Below, in pieces: positions 29,829-40,411 of a stretch of 64,000 nucleotides of DNA. The position numbers were made by a program, and so were the translations under genes. The notes below the pieces were generated by a model, which saw only the letters and a program-made list of their open reading frames with translations, was not told where the DNA came from and did not search any database. Position 1 is the stretch's first letter. The number at the start of each line of letters is the position of its first letter. Origin of the DNA: Lachancea dasiensis (Eukaryota > Ascomycota > Saccharomycetes > Saccharomycetales > Saccharomycetaceae); NCBI GenBank assembly GCA_900074725.1, contig LT598456.1:999488-1063487 (forward strand), read 5' to 3'.

Positions 29829-31790
29829 ATGGACAAGGCTAATGCAGAATGGGCCAAGGATATTCCCTGTAAGAATATCACCATTTATGGATTCTGCAAA
29901 TACGAAAATGAAGGATGCGTTTTTAACCATGGTAATGAGCATGATAATAGTAAATACGCCGAAAACCCCAAACCACAACCACAGCAACAGCAACAGCAAC
30001 AGCAACAGCTGCTGCAGCAACAACAACAGCTGCATCAATTACAGCTTAATGCCGGTGGTTCTATGAACATGAAATTTAACGCCAAAACTGCGTCGTCGTT
30101 CACTCCTTCCAAAGTGTTGAACTCGAAGAATAGCACTTCCACTGCGATAAAAGCGGAAAAGGTAGCCAAGGCACTGCAATCGGCAGCAGAGCAACCGACA
30201 GTTTCTTCGCCGCAGGCTACAAAAACAGCTTCTTTCGCTCCTGCTTTCAATCCATACGCAGCGAATTTCACGCCCATAGGGTCAGCCGGAGCATCAACTC
30301 CCCCGCCATCAGCTCCAGCGCTACAGGGCTTCAATCCGTACTCGGCATCTGCTGGGGGGATGGCCACCCCGGGCGAAGAGATCAATCCAATTCAAGCTCC
30401 AGGGGGGTTTGCCCAAAGCGCCCCTGCCCATTTCGGGCATGACACCCCCGGGAGAAAAACCAATTTCCCGTCAATTTATCCACCGACCCACTCTATTCTA
30501 CAGTACCATTTGTACGCCCCAGACCCGCCACTGCATTTGAAAGTGCCTTTGAAGCCTAACGAACGCACAGCCGAAACTTTGTTCATCCCTAATGACCTCC
30601 GCGAGAGTCTTGTAAAGAAGAACCATGCTGCCTTGCAGGTTTTTCCGTCAGGTGGTAATCTGCCTGAAATTGTTGGAGATTACTTTGGTTTGGTTCCCTT
30701 GGAATTTCACAATAGAACCATGAATTCCAACAGGTATCAAGGCCACCAGAATTCTCTTTACAAAGTATTTTCGAACTTTGACGGGAAAATCTATATTATG
30801 CGGAGAATTCACGATGTCAAGATTAAGGAGAGTGTTCAAATTTTCAAACCGTACCAAGCGTGGAAGAGGTTGGTGAATGCAAATGCCACAGAGGTTCGCG
30901 ATGCTTTTTTGACGCGAGCGTTTGGCGACGCCTCCTTGTGCGTTGTACATGATTATTTCCCCCAGTCCTGTTCCCTATACGAACATCACTTTGTCAGCTT
31001 CAGCCCAGTCCCCATTACCCAGGACTTGTTGTGGTCATATTTGGTGCAGTTGTGTAGCGCAATACAAGCTGCACATTCTTTGAACTTGGCATTCAACAAC
31101 ATTTGCCTAGAAAAAGTGATAGTAACCGGTAGTCCTGGTCGAATCAAGATTGGTGACACCTGTGTGCATGATGTGTTACATTTTCAACATGACAACGATA
31201 TCGTTCAGCAGCAAGAGCAGGATTATATAGACCTTGGGAAGCTGTTAATGGAGTTGAGTGCGAAAATTCTAGGATCTCAAGAGTCCACCACCGTGGATTC
31301 TTGCGCAGTTGATGAAGAATTCAAGAAAGTGCTACACTACTTATTAGACACCACGAAGCCAAAGTCCTTTAAGGAGTTACTCGTTTTGTTTGCTCACAAG
31401 ATACTTCCTGTGACTAGCGCACTACAAACATATGCCGAGTATACGGAGTCTATTTTGTCCCGAGAACTGGAAAACGCGCGTCTTTTCCGTCTCATGTGCA
31501 AATTGAATTTCATCTTCGGCCGGATAGAATCTCGAATAGATATCAATTGGTCAGATTCGGGAGCTAAATTTCCCATTATTTTATTCTACGATTATGTTTT
31601 CCACCAAACTGACGAATCAGGCAAGCCTGTGATGGATCTCACGCATGTTTTGAGATGCCTTAACAAGCTTGACGCCGGGGTGGGAGAGAAGTTAATGCTG
31701 GTGACCCCTGATGAGATGAATTGCATAATCATTAGTTTCAAAGAGCTTAAAGACTTGATAGACACCACTTTTCGCTCTATGTCTCAATGA
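29829..31790 (+). CDS. PAN3: PAN2-PAN3 deadenylase regulatory subunit
   Basis: 653 residues (679 in S. cerevisiae). An N-terminal CCCH zinc finger (C14, C23, C30, H34) is followed by a poly-Q tract (about 54-75), a low-complexity linker with two FxPYAxxFxP / FNPYSA-type motifs (PAM2-like), and a pseudokinase-plus-C-terminal domain (about 220-653). Pan3 recruits Pan2 to poly(A)-binding protein and starts mRNA poly(A) trimming in the cytoplasm. It is the last member of the conserved YKL016-YKL025 block here. Confidence 0.96.
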   Translation: MDKANAEWAKDIPCKNITIYGFCKYENEGCVFNHGNEHDNSKYAENPKPQPQQQQQQQQQLLQQQQQLHQLQLNAGGSMNMKFNAKTASSFTPSKVLNSKNSTSTAIKAEKVAKALQSAAEQPTVSSPQATKTASFAPAFNPYAANFTPIGSAGASTPPPSAPALQGFNPYSASAGGMATPGEEINPIQAPGGFAQSAPAHFGHDTPGRKTNFPSIYPPTHSILQYHLYAPDPPLHLKVPLKPNERTAETLFIPNDLRESLVKKNHAALQVFPSGGNLPEIVGDYFGLVPLEFHNRTMNSNRYQGHQNSLYKVFSNFDGKIYIMRRIHDVKIKESVQIFKPYQAWKRLVNANATEVRDAFLTRAFGDASLCVVHDYFPQSCSLYEHHFVSFSPVPITQDLLWSYLVQLCSAIQAAHSLNLAFNNICLEKVIVTGSPGRIKIGDTCVHDVLHFQHDNDIVQQQEQDYIDLGKLLMELSAKILGSQESTTVDSCAVDEEFKKVLHYLLDTTKPKSFKELLVLFAHKILPVTSALQTYAEYTESILSRELENARLFRLMCKLNFIFGRIESRIDINWSDSGAKFPIILFYDYVFHQTDESGKPVMDLTHVLRCLNKLDAGVGEKLMLVTPDEMNCIIISFKELKDLIDTTFRSMSQ

Positions 31791-32651
31791 TTCTTCCTGC
31801 GAACCCCTGGGCTGCGGAGAACGACTTTATTTGTGAGACTCGTTCTATAGGGTTTGAGGCGGCCGCATGCCAGGGGCGTATGGATAAAAGGTCCCATTTT
31901 CTACATCTGCTTAGATCTCCCGCACTGTATCCTGCTACTTCCGCTTTCACAGCTGGTCCTTTACATTTTCAACATCTATCTAGCAGCTAGAATCTCAAGT
32001 TTCTGTTGTGGTCCATTTATTGGGTAGAAAACTAGTTTTAACGGCGATTGTAATTTTAGCGACGTAATTTAACAAACCATATAGCTTTACAATGTAGAAT
32101 GTATCATTGCTTTCAAAACTGTCCTTTGCGCTTAGTTTCTTATCGGCGGCTCTTTTTACACTGTGAAAGATGTCTGTTTATAGTTAATTTCGTAACCTGC
32201 CTTTGAAAGGACCACCAGACATTATTCTGCAAGATTTGAAGCTGGTCCACATGTTTCTGCTGGGAATAATGTGAGTTACTAGGGAGCCGATGGTGTTGTG
32301 CGCCTAATCGCATAATCTGCCACATGAAATATGTGACACAGTGGTACAGAATGATGGACCATAACAGAGGCCATACAAATCGAGTTCAGGCTAAGACAAA
32401 CCGAAGAGAACAACTGTTGTCCAATGGGATTGACGATTGATTAGTTATCGGAAGCGTATGGCATTAAAGTTGTGGTCCATGGGCAATAGTATGATCTGGA
32501 ACGGGTGATTAATAAGTGTGTTGACCAAAGTCACTGAGTGAGAATTGTATAAATATCAGGCTTTTGTTCAGGTAAGTGAGCCCACTGTAATGCGTAAAAT
32601 AATCATGGAGAGATAAATAGAACTCCCTAGACCCAAGTGACTCATCTTATA

Positions 32652-32822
32652 ATGACTATGTCCGACTTACAGGATAAGTTTAGTAAGCTTTCTACTAATG
32701 AATCAGACTCGCCTCAATTTTTCTAATCCAGAGGATCTTTGAAGTATATTTTTACTCTCCGATTGTCCTGCCTGTTGTTGCATTCCTGATTTTCAGTCTA
32801 TTTTCCCAAGTGCTTTATCGTT
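32652..32822 (+). other. Possible small membrane-protein gene or relic
   Basis: A TATAAATA element near 32549 precedes ATGs at 32652 and 32658 that open a 24-codon frame (MSDLQDKFSKLSTNESDSPQ). A second, overlapping frame then encodes a clear hydrophobic helix (YFYSPIVLPVVAFLIFSLFS) and ends at 32822. The two halves are in different frames. No standard intron links them. It may be a decayed small gene or chance; I do not recognise a family. Confidence 0.25.
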
Positions 32823-33299
32823 GAATTGTATCAACTAGGTAACATCACTCATGGTGCTGCTCACTGGGTAGACATTCCTATAGTTCCTTACTTAGTGCAG
32901 CATTTGCTGCTAGCTATCAAGAAGGATGAACATCTCACTTAGCATATTTCTTTTTGCTGTAAGCCTGCCATTTTGCTAACTCATTATACTCAGGTCTCCT
33001 CCTATACAAGGACTATGGGGTAACAAAGCCGCTTTGAATATTCTCGGGCAGCTGAGTGAACTTTGGGGGGGTTTCTGCGCCTCTATATAAACCGGATGCC
33101 ACAATTCTGTTCACCAGTCGCTTAGTGCTCAAGATCACGGCACAAAAGATCAAGCACCAGGTTTATAAACAAACAAAGGCCCTCGCTCATCCTCATTCAA
33201 GTAGCATGTCATATAGCACCTATGTTTCACAAGAAGAAAGGCAGGTGATATTGGGCTGACGTCCTCGGGTGGCCTGAGTTTCTCCGAGAAGACCCCGAT

Positions 33300-33424
33300 C
33301 GGAATAATTATTTCTCCTGCATGGCCCTGTAATTACCTAATATTCATGACCTCTGTGCGCCTTTCTGGGGAAAAAAAGAAATAGCCGGAAAAAACATTCC
33401 AGAGCGTGCCTAATATTTTTTCCG
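33300..33424. promoter_or_regulatory. Cluster of Rgt1-type CGGANNA sites
   Basis: CGGAATA (33300-33306), CGGAAAA (33386-33392) and the reverse complement of CGGAAAA (33418-33424) lie 230-350 bp upstream of the hexose transporter ATG. Rgt1 represses HXT genes through CGGANNA in S. cerevisiae; its use here is inferred. Confidence 0.45.
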
Positions 33425-33650
33425 GAGACGCAGTTAACTTGGGACTCCTACGGGTGAAACTTGGCTTCTGTAATTCAGACAGTCAAATAGTTTCGAGAGA
33501 TAGGACTGGGTTTCGCTGCCTCAAATTTTTATAAGAAGCATGGTGTTTTGCATATCTTGGTCGTTATCGTCCCGAACTTTGTGCTACATCCAACAACAGC
33601 TTTTGAACCATATACTTGAAGCATAAGTGCTGAACAAATAATAAACTACA

Positions 33651-35336
33651 ATGACTACTACTGCTACGCCTATAAATGGTAGGTCTATCAGTAACATTAA
33701 TCTGGACAGCTCTGGTACCCCCATGGTCTTAGATTCGCAGTCCATGACCCCATCCAATAAAATTAATGACGACTATGCTGAGACTAAGGCTCGGCCTGAG
33801 GTGCGCCAGGAAGTTCCCAAAAAGCCACTGTCGGAGTACTTTCTTGTGATGTCTCTGTGTCTCATGGTTGCGTTTGGTGGTTTTGTTTTCGGCTGGGATA
33901 CCGGTACGATCTCGGGTTTTGTCAACATGTCCGACTTTAAACGTCGTTTTGGTCAACTGAACACAACTACAAACGAGTACTATCTATCAGATGTCAGAAC
34001 AGGTCTAATCGTAGCTATCTTCAATATCGGCTGCGCTGTGGGCGGTTTAACTTTAGGTCGTCTCGGTGATATCAAGGGTCGCCGTCTGGGTCTCATGAGC
34101 GTAGTTGGGGTCTACGTCGTCGGTATTATTATACAAATCACATCGGTAGGCAAGTGGTACCAATACTTTATCGGTAGAATTGTTTCCGGGCTGGGAGTTG
34201 GTGGAATCGCCGTTTTGTCTCCAACTTTGATTTCCGAAACTGCCCCAAAACACTTGAGAGGCACTTGCGTCTCCTTTTATCAGTTGATGATTACCTTAGG
34301 TATCTTCTTGGGCTATTGTACCAACTATGGAACAAAAAGTTACTCTAATTCCACTCAGTGGAGAGTCCCGCTGGGACTGTGCTTCATGTGGGCCATATTC
34401 ATGGTTGCTGGTATGTTGTTCGTTCCCGAGTCTCCACGATATTTGATAGAAGTAGGCGACCTCGAGCAAGCAAAGCGCTCTATTGCTAGATCAAACAAGC
34501 TTTCTGTCGAGGATCCTGGTGTTATCTCAGAGGTCAATGTTATCCACGCAAGCGTCGAGGCCGAGAAACTTGCCGGTACAGCTCGCTGGAGTGAACTATT
34601 TTCTCCTTCTGGCAAAATTCTACAGCGTGTCATTATGGGTGCGGTTATTCAATCTTTGCAACAATTGACAGGTAACAACTACTTCTTTTATTACGGAACT
34701 ACCATATTTCAAGCCGTTGGTTTGGATGATTCTTTCCAAACATCAATTATTCTCGGTGTTGTCAACTTTGCATCGACTTTCGTTGGTCTTTACACGGTTG
34801 AAAAGTACGGCCGTCGTAGATGTTTACTGTGGGGTTCTGCCGCCATGGCTGTATGCTTCGTGGTCTTTGCCTCAGTCGGTGTCACAAGGTTACACCCCAA
34901 TGGCCAGGATGCTCCATCCTCCACGTCGGCTGGCAATGCCATGATCTGCTTTACCTGCTTTTTCATTTTCTTCTTCGCTACAACCTGGGCTCCAATTGCA
35001 TACGTGATTGTGGCAGAAACGTATCCATTGCGTGTGAGAAACCGTGCCATGGCCATTGCTGTCGGCTCAAATTGGATCTGGGGTTTTATCATCGGTTTCT
35101 GCACGCCATTCATCACCTCTGCTATCAACTTTTACTACGGCTACGTCTTTATGGGATGTTTGGTGTTCTCATTCGTCTACGTTTTCTTCTTTGTATGTGA
35201 GACCAAGGGTTTGACCTTGGAGGAGGTAAACGAAATGTATTTGGAAGGTGTCCTGCCTTGGAAGTCTGGCAATTGGGTTCCGGTTGCCAACAGAGACGAG
35301 TTTCATGGACTAAAAGAATTCGATTCTGATGTTTAA
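33651..35336 (+). CDS. Hexose transporter, HXT family
   Basis: 561 residues, 12 predicted membrane segments of the sugar porter family. Motifs: [16 protein letters not shown] in helix 1, [10 protein letters not shown] after helix 2, [20 protein letters not shown] at the end of helix 6, [13 protein letters not shown] in helix 7, and [10 protein letters not shown] with [12 protein letters not shown] at the C-terminus. It mediates facilitated uptake of glucose and other hexoses at the plasma membrane. The family has many members, so no individual HXT name is given. An upstream cluster of CGGANNA sites suggests glucose control through an Rgt1-like repressor. Confidence 0.95.
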   Translation: MTTTATPINGRSISNINLDSSGTPMVLDSQSMTPSNKINDDYAETKARPEVRQEVPKKPLSEYFLVMSLCLMVAFGGFVFGWDTGTISGFVNMSDFKRRFGQLNTTTNEYYLSDVRTGLIVAIFNIGCAVGGLTLGRLGDIKGRRLGLMSVVGVYVVGIIIQITSVGKWYQYFIGRIVSGLGVGGIAVLSPTLISETAPKHLRGTCVSFYQLMITLGIFLGYCTNYGTKSYSNSTQWRVPLGLCFMWAIFMVAGMLFVPESPRYLIEVGDLEQAKRSIARSNKLSVEDPGVISEVNVIHASVEAEKLAGTARWSELFSPSGKILQRVIMGAVIQSLQQLTGNNYFFYYGTTIFQAVGLDDSFQTSIILGVVNFASTFVGLYTVEKYGRRRCLLWGSAAMAVCFVVFASVGVTRLHPNGQDAPSSTSAGNAMICFTCFFIFFFATTWAPIAYVIVAETYPLRVRNRAMAIAVGSNWIWGFIIGFCTPFITSAINFYYGYVFMGCLVFSFVYVFFFVCETKGLTLEEVNEMYLEGVLPWKSGNWVPVANRDEFHGLKEFDSDV

Positions 35337-36499
35337 GACAATCAGAAATGAGAACATTTGTATTGTAGGTAATATCATTATAAAGGCGAACCCTGTAACG
35401 ATAAACCGTTTGGGGCTTTTCTATAAAAGGTCTAAATAACATACTAGGAAAGATTAGATTTAATAACATAAGCTTTAAAGAGAGTTTGGTAAGGTGTCAT
35501 TTTTCCTCTCGGGATATTGAATGTCACAAAAGTCCATTTAAACATAAAATATGTTTAAAAGTCCAAATTGCGGGGAAGAAGCAGATCAAGTAGAGTACTT
35601 ATGGTCTTTTTCCAAGCTCTCGGTGAAATAGGATATCATAAAACAAAAGGCATTGACAATACCCAATCTTCGTATTAGTAACCCTGTACAGTAAAGAAAG
35701 GTGTGTACTGCGCAAATGATCTGGCGCACTTGAGTATAACTGTGAGAACTCGAAGAAGACTTTTCTGAGCCTGCTAACCCTAAGCCTGGGCTGTGTGAAA
35801 CATATCAAGCCCACTCTCGATGTCATTTTTTTTATACACAACAAAAAGGGATGAAAAGTTAATACTGACCAGGAGCAGGAAGAGGAGAGACGAGAGAGAG
35901 GAGAGTCAAACAAATGCATACTTTTGACATGCCTTACAGCTAATGTTTTTTTACCAAGTGTTAAACCATCAGAGATTGTGAGGGGGAAAATGGTCGAGCA
36001 AAAATGATAAATACAGAACAGGCTTGTAACTTTACTTACTACCATCCCTGAGACAGGAAAGAAATGAAGTGGTACCTCTACTGGTAATCACAAACTTCAA
36101 TATAACCAGGAACCAAAAAATGCCCCTTCAACTTCTCCGCATGGCTTTCGGCGTGTACCATATTTGAAAGTCATTAGTCATTTTTTCCCACTGTGACAAT
36201 GGGTCAACCGGTTCATAAACTCCAACCTATATTTAAAGCTTCAGAGTCTCTTCAACAGTGACGACTTGTTAAATACAGACCTTTCATTCCCTTATTTATT
36301 TCAACTACACATCACTTGAGGTACACAGGTGCAACCATGAGGCTTCTTTCAAAATGTAAAGTCACCACTAAGAAGCACATGGAGTCCATCATTCCATCAT
36401 TCTCTTCTGCTCTTCACATTGCTCAAGCTGCATTGCAACATTAATTAGAACTCTCGGTGCGGGTGAGAGGTTGAGAGGTTAAGAGGTTAATTCTCCCTC

Positions 36500-36505
36500 C
36501 ACGTG
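36500..36505. promoter_or_regulatory. Pho4-type CACGTG site
   Basis: CACGTG, 162 bp upstream of the acid phosphatase ATG, the high-affinity form of the Pho4 site. Cbf1 could also bind. Confidence 0.6.
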
Positions 36506-36570
36506 TGAGCGGCGTGAAGTTTCTGGGTACACTGTAGATTGTCTGGTCCATTATCCTCAATTAAATACAA

Positions 36571-36576
36571 TATAAA
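36571..36576 (+). promoter_or_regulatory. TATA box of the acid phosphatase gene
   Basis: TATAAA, 91 bp upstream of the ATG at 36667. Confidence 0.6.
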
Positions 36577-36666
36577 CGCTAGAGGACATGGGCGGGCCAC
36601 CTTTCATTTTGGACCTGTATGGAAATCCCGATACAGCTTTTGAAACTAGGAGTAATTTGTTGAAAA

Positions 36667-38076
36667 ATGCGTCTTCATGCCATCGGACCACTAGGTGCTG
36701 GTGTTGCAGCAGCAGCACCAACCACTAAACAGCACAAATTGAGTGTCACCGATGTATCAGTGATAGGCACGCAAGAAAACCTTTTTCCTTATCTTGGAGG
36801 CTCTGCACCATATTTCTCTTATCCTATCACGTACGGAGTTCAAAGTGAAATTCCTGAACAGTGCACGTTGCAACAAATTCAGTTGTTAGCCAGACACGGT
36901 GAAAGGTATCCAACGAAGAATATAGGGTCTAAAATTTTGGATACGTACCACAAATTATGCAACTTCTCATCAGACTTCGAGGGGTCGCTCTCATTCTTGA
37001 ACAGGAACTATGAGTTCTTTTTGCCCGAAGCCAAGAATTTTGAGGAGTTGACCACATGGGATAACACCTTGGATCCCATTAACCCCTACACAGGTGAATG
37101 GGGTGCGCAAAAGCATGCGCGAGAGTTTTTGAATCAATACAGGGAGCTACTCGAAAACAAGACATCTTTCCCTATATTCACATCAAATTCAAAAAGAGTA
37201 TACGATACTGCAAAAATATTTGCAGAGGCGCTCGGAGATAAATTCAATGTCAGTTTGCAGATCATCGATGAGGATCCAGTTTCAGGCGCGAACACGCTGA
37301 CTCCAAATAAATCGTGCACAGTTTATAACGTAACAGAGAACATCGATGTGCATTCCAAGTTTCCTGACCAGTATCTGTCCAATATTGCCAGAAGACTAAA
37401 TGTCCCTAATAATGGACTGGACTTGACACGGGCCGATGCTGAAAACCTGTTTTTCTGGTGTGCTTACGAGATAAACGTAAAGGGTTACAGCAACATGTGC
37501 AACGTTTTCACGCCTGAGGAGCTGGCGTATTTTTCTTACAGCGACGACATGATCAGTTATTACCACCACGGCCCTGGAAACCGGCTGGGTCCTGTGGTGG
37601 GATCCGTCAGTTTCAACGCCTCATTGGAGTTGCTAAGGCAACACGAGAGTTTAGACGTTAAGGCATGGTTGAGCTTCACTCACGACTCGAATATCATAAA
37701 CTACTTATCCTCCATAGGCATCCTTAATCCTACTCATGCGCTTCCCGCAGACTACATCCAGTTCACGAACCACGTTTACCACAAATCTTGGATGGCTCCA
37801 CAGGGTGCTCGAATATACACACAACTGTACCACTGCAGTGATAACTTCTACGTGAGGTACGTAATCAACGATGCTGTTATTCCCATTGAAAGCTGTTCTA
37901 ATGGGCCTGGGTTATCGTGCGAGCTCGAAGATTTCATTGAGTTCGCCCAAGCCAGGATGAACGGTTCTGACTATATTACTGCCTGCGATATCGCATCTTC
38001 CAGTAATCACAAATATCTAACCTTCTTCTGGGACTACGAGAGCAAGCATTACAATGCCAGTTTAATACATAAATGA
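36667..38076 (+). CDS. Secreted histidine acid phosphatase, Pho5/Pho3 type
   Basis: 469 residues, close to Pho5 (467). The catalytic motif RHGERYPT has nucleophile H77, and the second motif FTHDSN has H339-D340. Several N-glycosylation sequons and conserved cysteines fit a cell-wall or periplasmic enzyme that releases phosphate from organic phosphate. The signal peptide is odd: MRLHAIGPLGAGVAAAAP has an Ala/Gly-rich, weakly hydrophobic core without the usual leucines, although the mature part (SVIGTQENLFPYLGG) aligns at the expected distance. The CACGTG site and TATA box upstream indicate phosphate-starvation control. The four-paralogue family prevents a specific PHO name. Confidence 0.94.
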   Translation: MRLHAIGPLGAGVAAAAPTTKQHKLSVTDVSVIGTQENLFPYLGGSAPYFSYPITYGVQSEIPEQCTLQQIQLLARHGERYPTKNIGSKILDTYHKLCNFSSDFEGSLSFLNRNYEFFLPEAKNFEELTTWDNTLDPINPYTGEWGAQKHAREFLNQYRELLENKTSFPIFTSNSKRVYDTAKIFAEALGDKFNVSLQIIDEDPVSGANTLTPNKSCTVYNVTENIDVHSKFPDQYLSNIARRLNVPNNGLDLTRADAENLFFWCAYEINVKGYSNMCNVFTPEELAYFSYSDDMISYYHHGPGNRLGPVVGSVSFNASLELLRQHESLDVKAWLSFTHDSNIINYLSSIGILNPTHALPADYIQFTNHVYHKSWMAPQGARIYTQLYHCSDNFYVRYVINDAVIPIESCSNGPGLSCELEDFIEFAQARMNGSDYITACDIASSSNHKYLTFFWDYESKHYNASLIHK

Positions 38077-38501
38077 CGGGGACATCTTTTTTGGCACAGT
38101 CTTTGACCATTCAGCTACCTACCCATTACCCACTGAACACTGTCTTAACTACCCACTTGATGATACCTACTTAATATTCTGCTTGGATATCCACTTACCT
38201 ACTTCTAAAAAATTTTCAGGTCACTTATCTACTCACTTATCGACCTACATATCTAGTCAAGTATCTAGTCGCCAACTCACCTTGCAGGTTATTCGGGTAA
38301 ATCCCTCTGAAGAAACTTCGGCGCTAACCCAATTAACACCATCTACTGGACGACATAACAATTACCTCTACAGTACAATGACCATATAGAAGTTGGTCAC
38401 TGTAAGCTGATAGATCTGTCTGAAACTCGTTATTCGAGTACTGGTGTTACCACAGATACACTAACAATAACGACCACTGCCTTCTTCCCCCACGGGCACC
38501 T
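38077..38501. other. Intergenic with degenerate CACTTA/CTACC tract
   Basis: 425 bp between acid phosphatase and zinc transporter. About 38104-38280 is a degenerate low-complexity tract repeating ctacc, cccactt and cacttatc units with almost no G on the plus strand. I see no gene and no clear Zap1 element (ACCTTNAAGGT). Confidence 0.5.
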
Positions 38502-39677
38502 ATGACGGATAATTCAGCGGAATGGTGGACTCAATGGAGCCCTGATAACGTTACGATCAGCGACGATACGGTGCCGGACTCGTGGAAAGTGTGTACGATC
38601 CAGGGCGTGTTCTTTGCGTCAAATGAATATAATGGCTCGTTGGGAGCCCGAATATCCTCTATCTTCGTGATTTTTGGTGTCGCGACATTTTGCACGCTGT
38701 TTCCAGTGCTCGCTGCGCGCGTGAAATGGCTTCGGATTCCAAGGGTAGTTTACCTTTTTGCACGCTATTTTGGTACGGGTGTTATCGTCGCGACGGCGTT
38801 TATACACTTGCTGGATCCAGCCTATAGCGAGATTGGCGGGAATGCATGTGTGGGCCAAGTGGGCCACTGGGCAGACTATTCGTGGTGCCCTGCGATTGTG
38901 CTGCTTACGGTATTTGTGATTTTTCTGGTAGACCTCTTCAGCGACGTGTACGTAACGCGTACGTTCGGCATTCGTCACAACCACGGCGATGAGATTGAGA
39001 AAGCGATCGTGAAGAATTCACCTTCGGTAGGAGAAAATGACGACCCAGAGAGCTTGGTACGGCAAAGCACTGCTTCGGAGGTGCTAGCGGGCGATAGAGC
39101 GCTCGCCACGACAGCGTTCGACAGCTCCGAGAAACGAAAATCCTTTGAGATGTATTCTGAAACGAGTTCAGAAATTGCTACGCAGTCTTTCGAGAGCCAA
39201 ATAGCAGCTTTCATGATACTGGAATTCGGTGTTGTATTTCACTCAGTAATGATTGGACTGAATCTGGGCACCACGGGCGAAGACTTTTCATCGCTGTATG
39301 TGGTGCTTGTCTTCCATCAATCATTCGAGGGTCTAGGTATTGGCGCTCGGCTTTCGTCCATACGTTTCCCAAGAGGTAAAGAGTGGTGGCCATATGGATT
39401 TTGCATCGCCTACGGACTCTCCACACCGATCTGCGTGGCGATTGGGCTCGGGGTAAGAAATTCTTACACAGGAAACTCGTTCACCGTCAATATAGTGTCT
39501 GGTGTGTTGGACGCGATATCAGCAGGCATATTGATATACACAGGTTTGGTTGAGCTCTTGGCGCGTGATTTCATTTTCGACGAGAACAGAACGAATGACA
39601 TACCCAGGCTGCTCTTCATGGTTAGCTGCACTTTACTAGGTGCCGGTCTCATGGCTTTATTGGGAAAATGGGCTTGA
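38502..39677 (+). CDS. ZIP-family plasma-membrane zinc transporter, Zrt1/Zrt2 type
   Basis: 391 residues (Zrt1 376, Zrt2 422). Eight predicted membrane helices with a cytosolic loop between helices 3 and 4 that contains a short His motif (HNHGDE). Helix 4 carries the VVFHSVMIGLNLG motif and helix 5 HQSFEGLGIGARL, the metal-binding histidines and glutamate of ZIP proteins. It imports zinc into the cytosol. Which of Zrt1 or Zrt2 it corresponds to is unclear, and I see no zinc-response element upstream. Confidence 0.93.
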   Translation: MTDNSAEWWTQWSPDNVTISDDTVPDSWKVCTIQGVFFASNEYNGSLGARISSIFVIFGVATFCTLFPVLAARVKWLRIPRVVYLFARYFGTGVIVATAFIHLLDPAYSEIGGNACVGQVGHWADYSWCPAIVLLTVFVIFLVDLFSDVYVTRTFGIRHNHGDEIEKAIVKNSPSVGENDDPESLVRQSTASEVLAGDRALATTAFDSSEKRKSFEMYSETSSEIATQSFESQIAAFMILEFGVVFHSVMIGLNLGTTGEDFSSLYVVLVFHQSFEGLGIGARLSSIRFPRGKEWWPYGFCIAYGLSTPICVAIGLGVRNSYTGNSFTVNIVSGVLDAISAGILIYTGLVELLARDFIFDENRTNDIPRLLFMVSCTLLGAGLMALLGKWA

Positions 39678-39718
39678 GCGCTAGAGCTAGCACTCTGGCT
39701 GCTTAACGAATCGAAAAA

Positions 39719-39732
39719 ACCCCCTGCGGGGT
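39719..39732. terminator. GC hairpin after the zinc transporter gene
   Basis: ACCCC-CTGC-GGGGT, a perfect 5-bp stem with 4-nt loop preceded by six A, 42 bp after the stop. Yeast genes do not need hairpin terminators, so the role is unclear. Confidence 0.3.
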
Positions 39733-40411
39733 GATGCTTTCGCGAAGGGCATTTACAAAAGACACTATCACAAAGCGTGATGTAGTACTGGTCAAAATTG
39801 ATAAATAGTCATTGAATGTTCGATCACGTAGATGATCGGTTATGAATTTCAAGCTTACAAATTTAGGTATGGGGAGGACTGCCATTGGTTCCGAGGGAGT
39901 GAAATGAGGACCTTGTAGGATTCCCATCCCAAGTAGACTCGATGCCCGGAGTTTAGGGTTATTTTACAAAATAAGCTTCCGATGTGCTCTTGAGATTGTT
40001 CAAAAATCAATAACTTGGTTAGCGAAATGAAATCGGAAAAAAAAAAGCCCATCATGTCTGGGTCAAAAGTATTCTTTCTTGTTTTGAAGTCTACTAACCG
40101 TTTCGCATGAAGCTCGTCGTAAGTTGCCGACAAGATATTAGAATTTGAGAAATACTTTATATCCTGACTAGACTTTGGGTTCCTAGCATTGACATGCACA
40201 ATATGAAAGTGCTTCAGAGTTCAGCCAATGTCTTATTATCTAACCTCAGAAGCGCTCCCCCCCGTAAGAGTTTTGTGTCTTGTTTACACAGATGACATAC
40301 ACAGACCTCTGAGAGATCCACTGAACTCCTTATTATTCCAGTTTCCCCTAGTGTGTGAGAATGTTGAAAAAGCCTCGCTATAGAATGTTGTCAAACCAGT
40401 AGAGTATTCAG

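Larger units (their letters stand above)
31791..33650. other. Long intergenic region PAN3-HXT
   Basis: 1.86 kb with no confident gene. It marks the change from the conserved block to the nutrient-gene half. It contains a possible tiny gene (32652-32822), a second TATA-led start at 33207 that stops after 17 codons, and three CGGANNA (Rgt1-type) sites at 33300-33306, 33386-33392 and, on the minus strand, 33418-33424. These last belong to the HXT promoter. Confidence 0.5.
35337..36666. other. Intergenic HXT - acid phosphatase
   Basis: 1.33 kb. It has a perfect 10-bp inverted repeat with 3-bp loop (TTTAAACATA/TATGTTTAAA, 35537-35559) in the HXT 3' region, a GA-rich stretch near 35880-35905, three copies of the 8-bp unit (g/a)agaggtt at 36465-36488, then the Pho4-type site and TATA box of the phosphatase. 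A 148-codon frame on the minus strand (36045 to 35599) is Ser/Leu/Cys-rich and resembles nothing; I do not call it. Confidence 0.5.

Noticed and set aside
32571-32706. Possible intron (GTAAGT at 32572 to AG at 32706)
   Set aside because: The TACTAAT is only 8 nt from the AG, and no ATG precedes the donor in a usable frame.
35599-36045. 148-codon minus-strand ATG frame between HXT and the phosphatase
   Set aside because: Ser/Leu/Cys-rich without recognisable domains and crossing a GA-rich tract; likely chance in a 1.3-kb gap.
39855-40199. 114-codon minus-strand frame downstream of the zinc transporter gene
   Set aside because: It begins at a GTG with no ATG until about codon 49 and shows no known family; it may be part of older decayed sequence but is not supportable as a gene.
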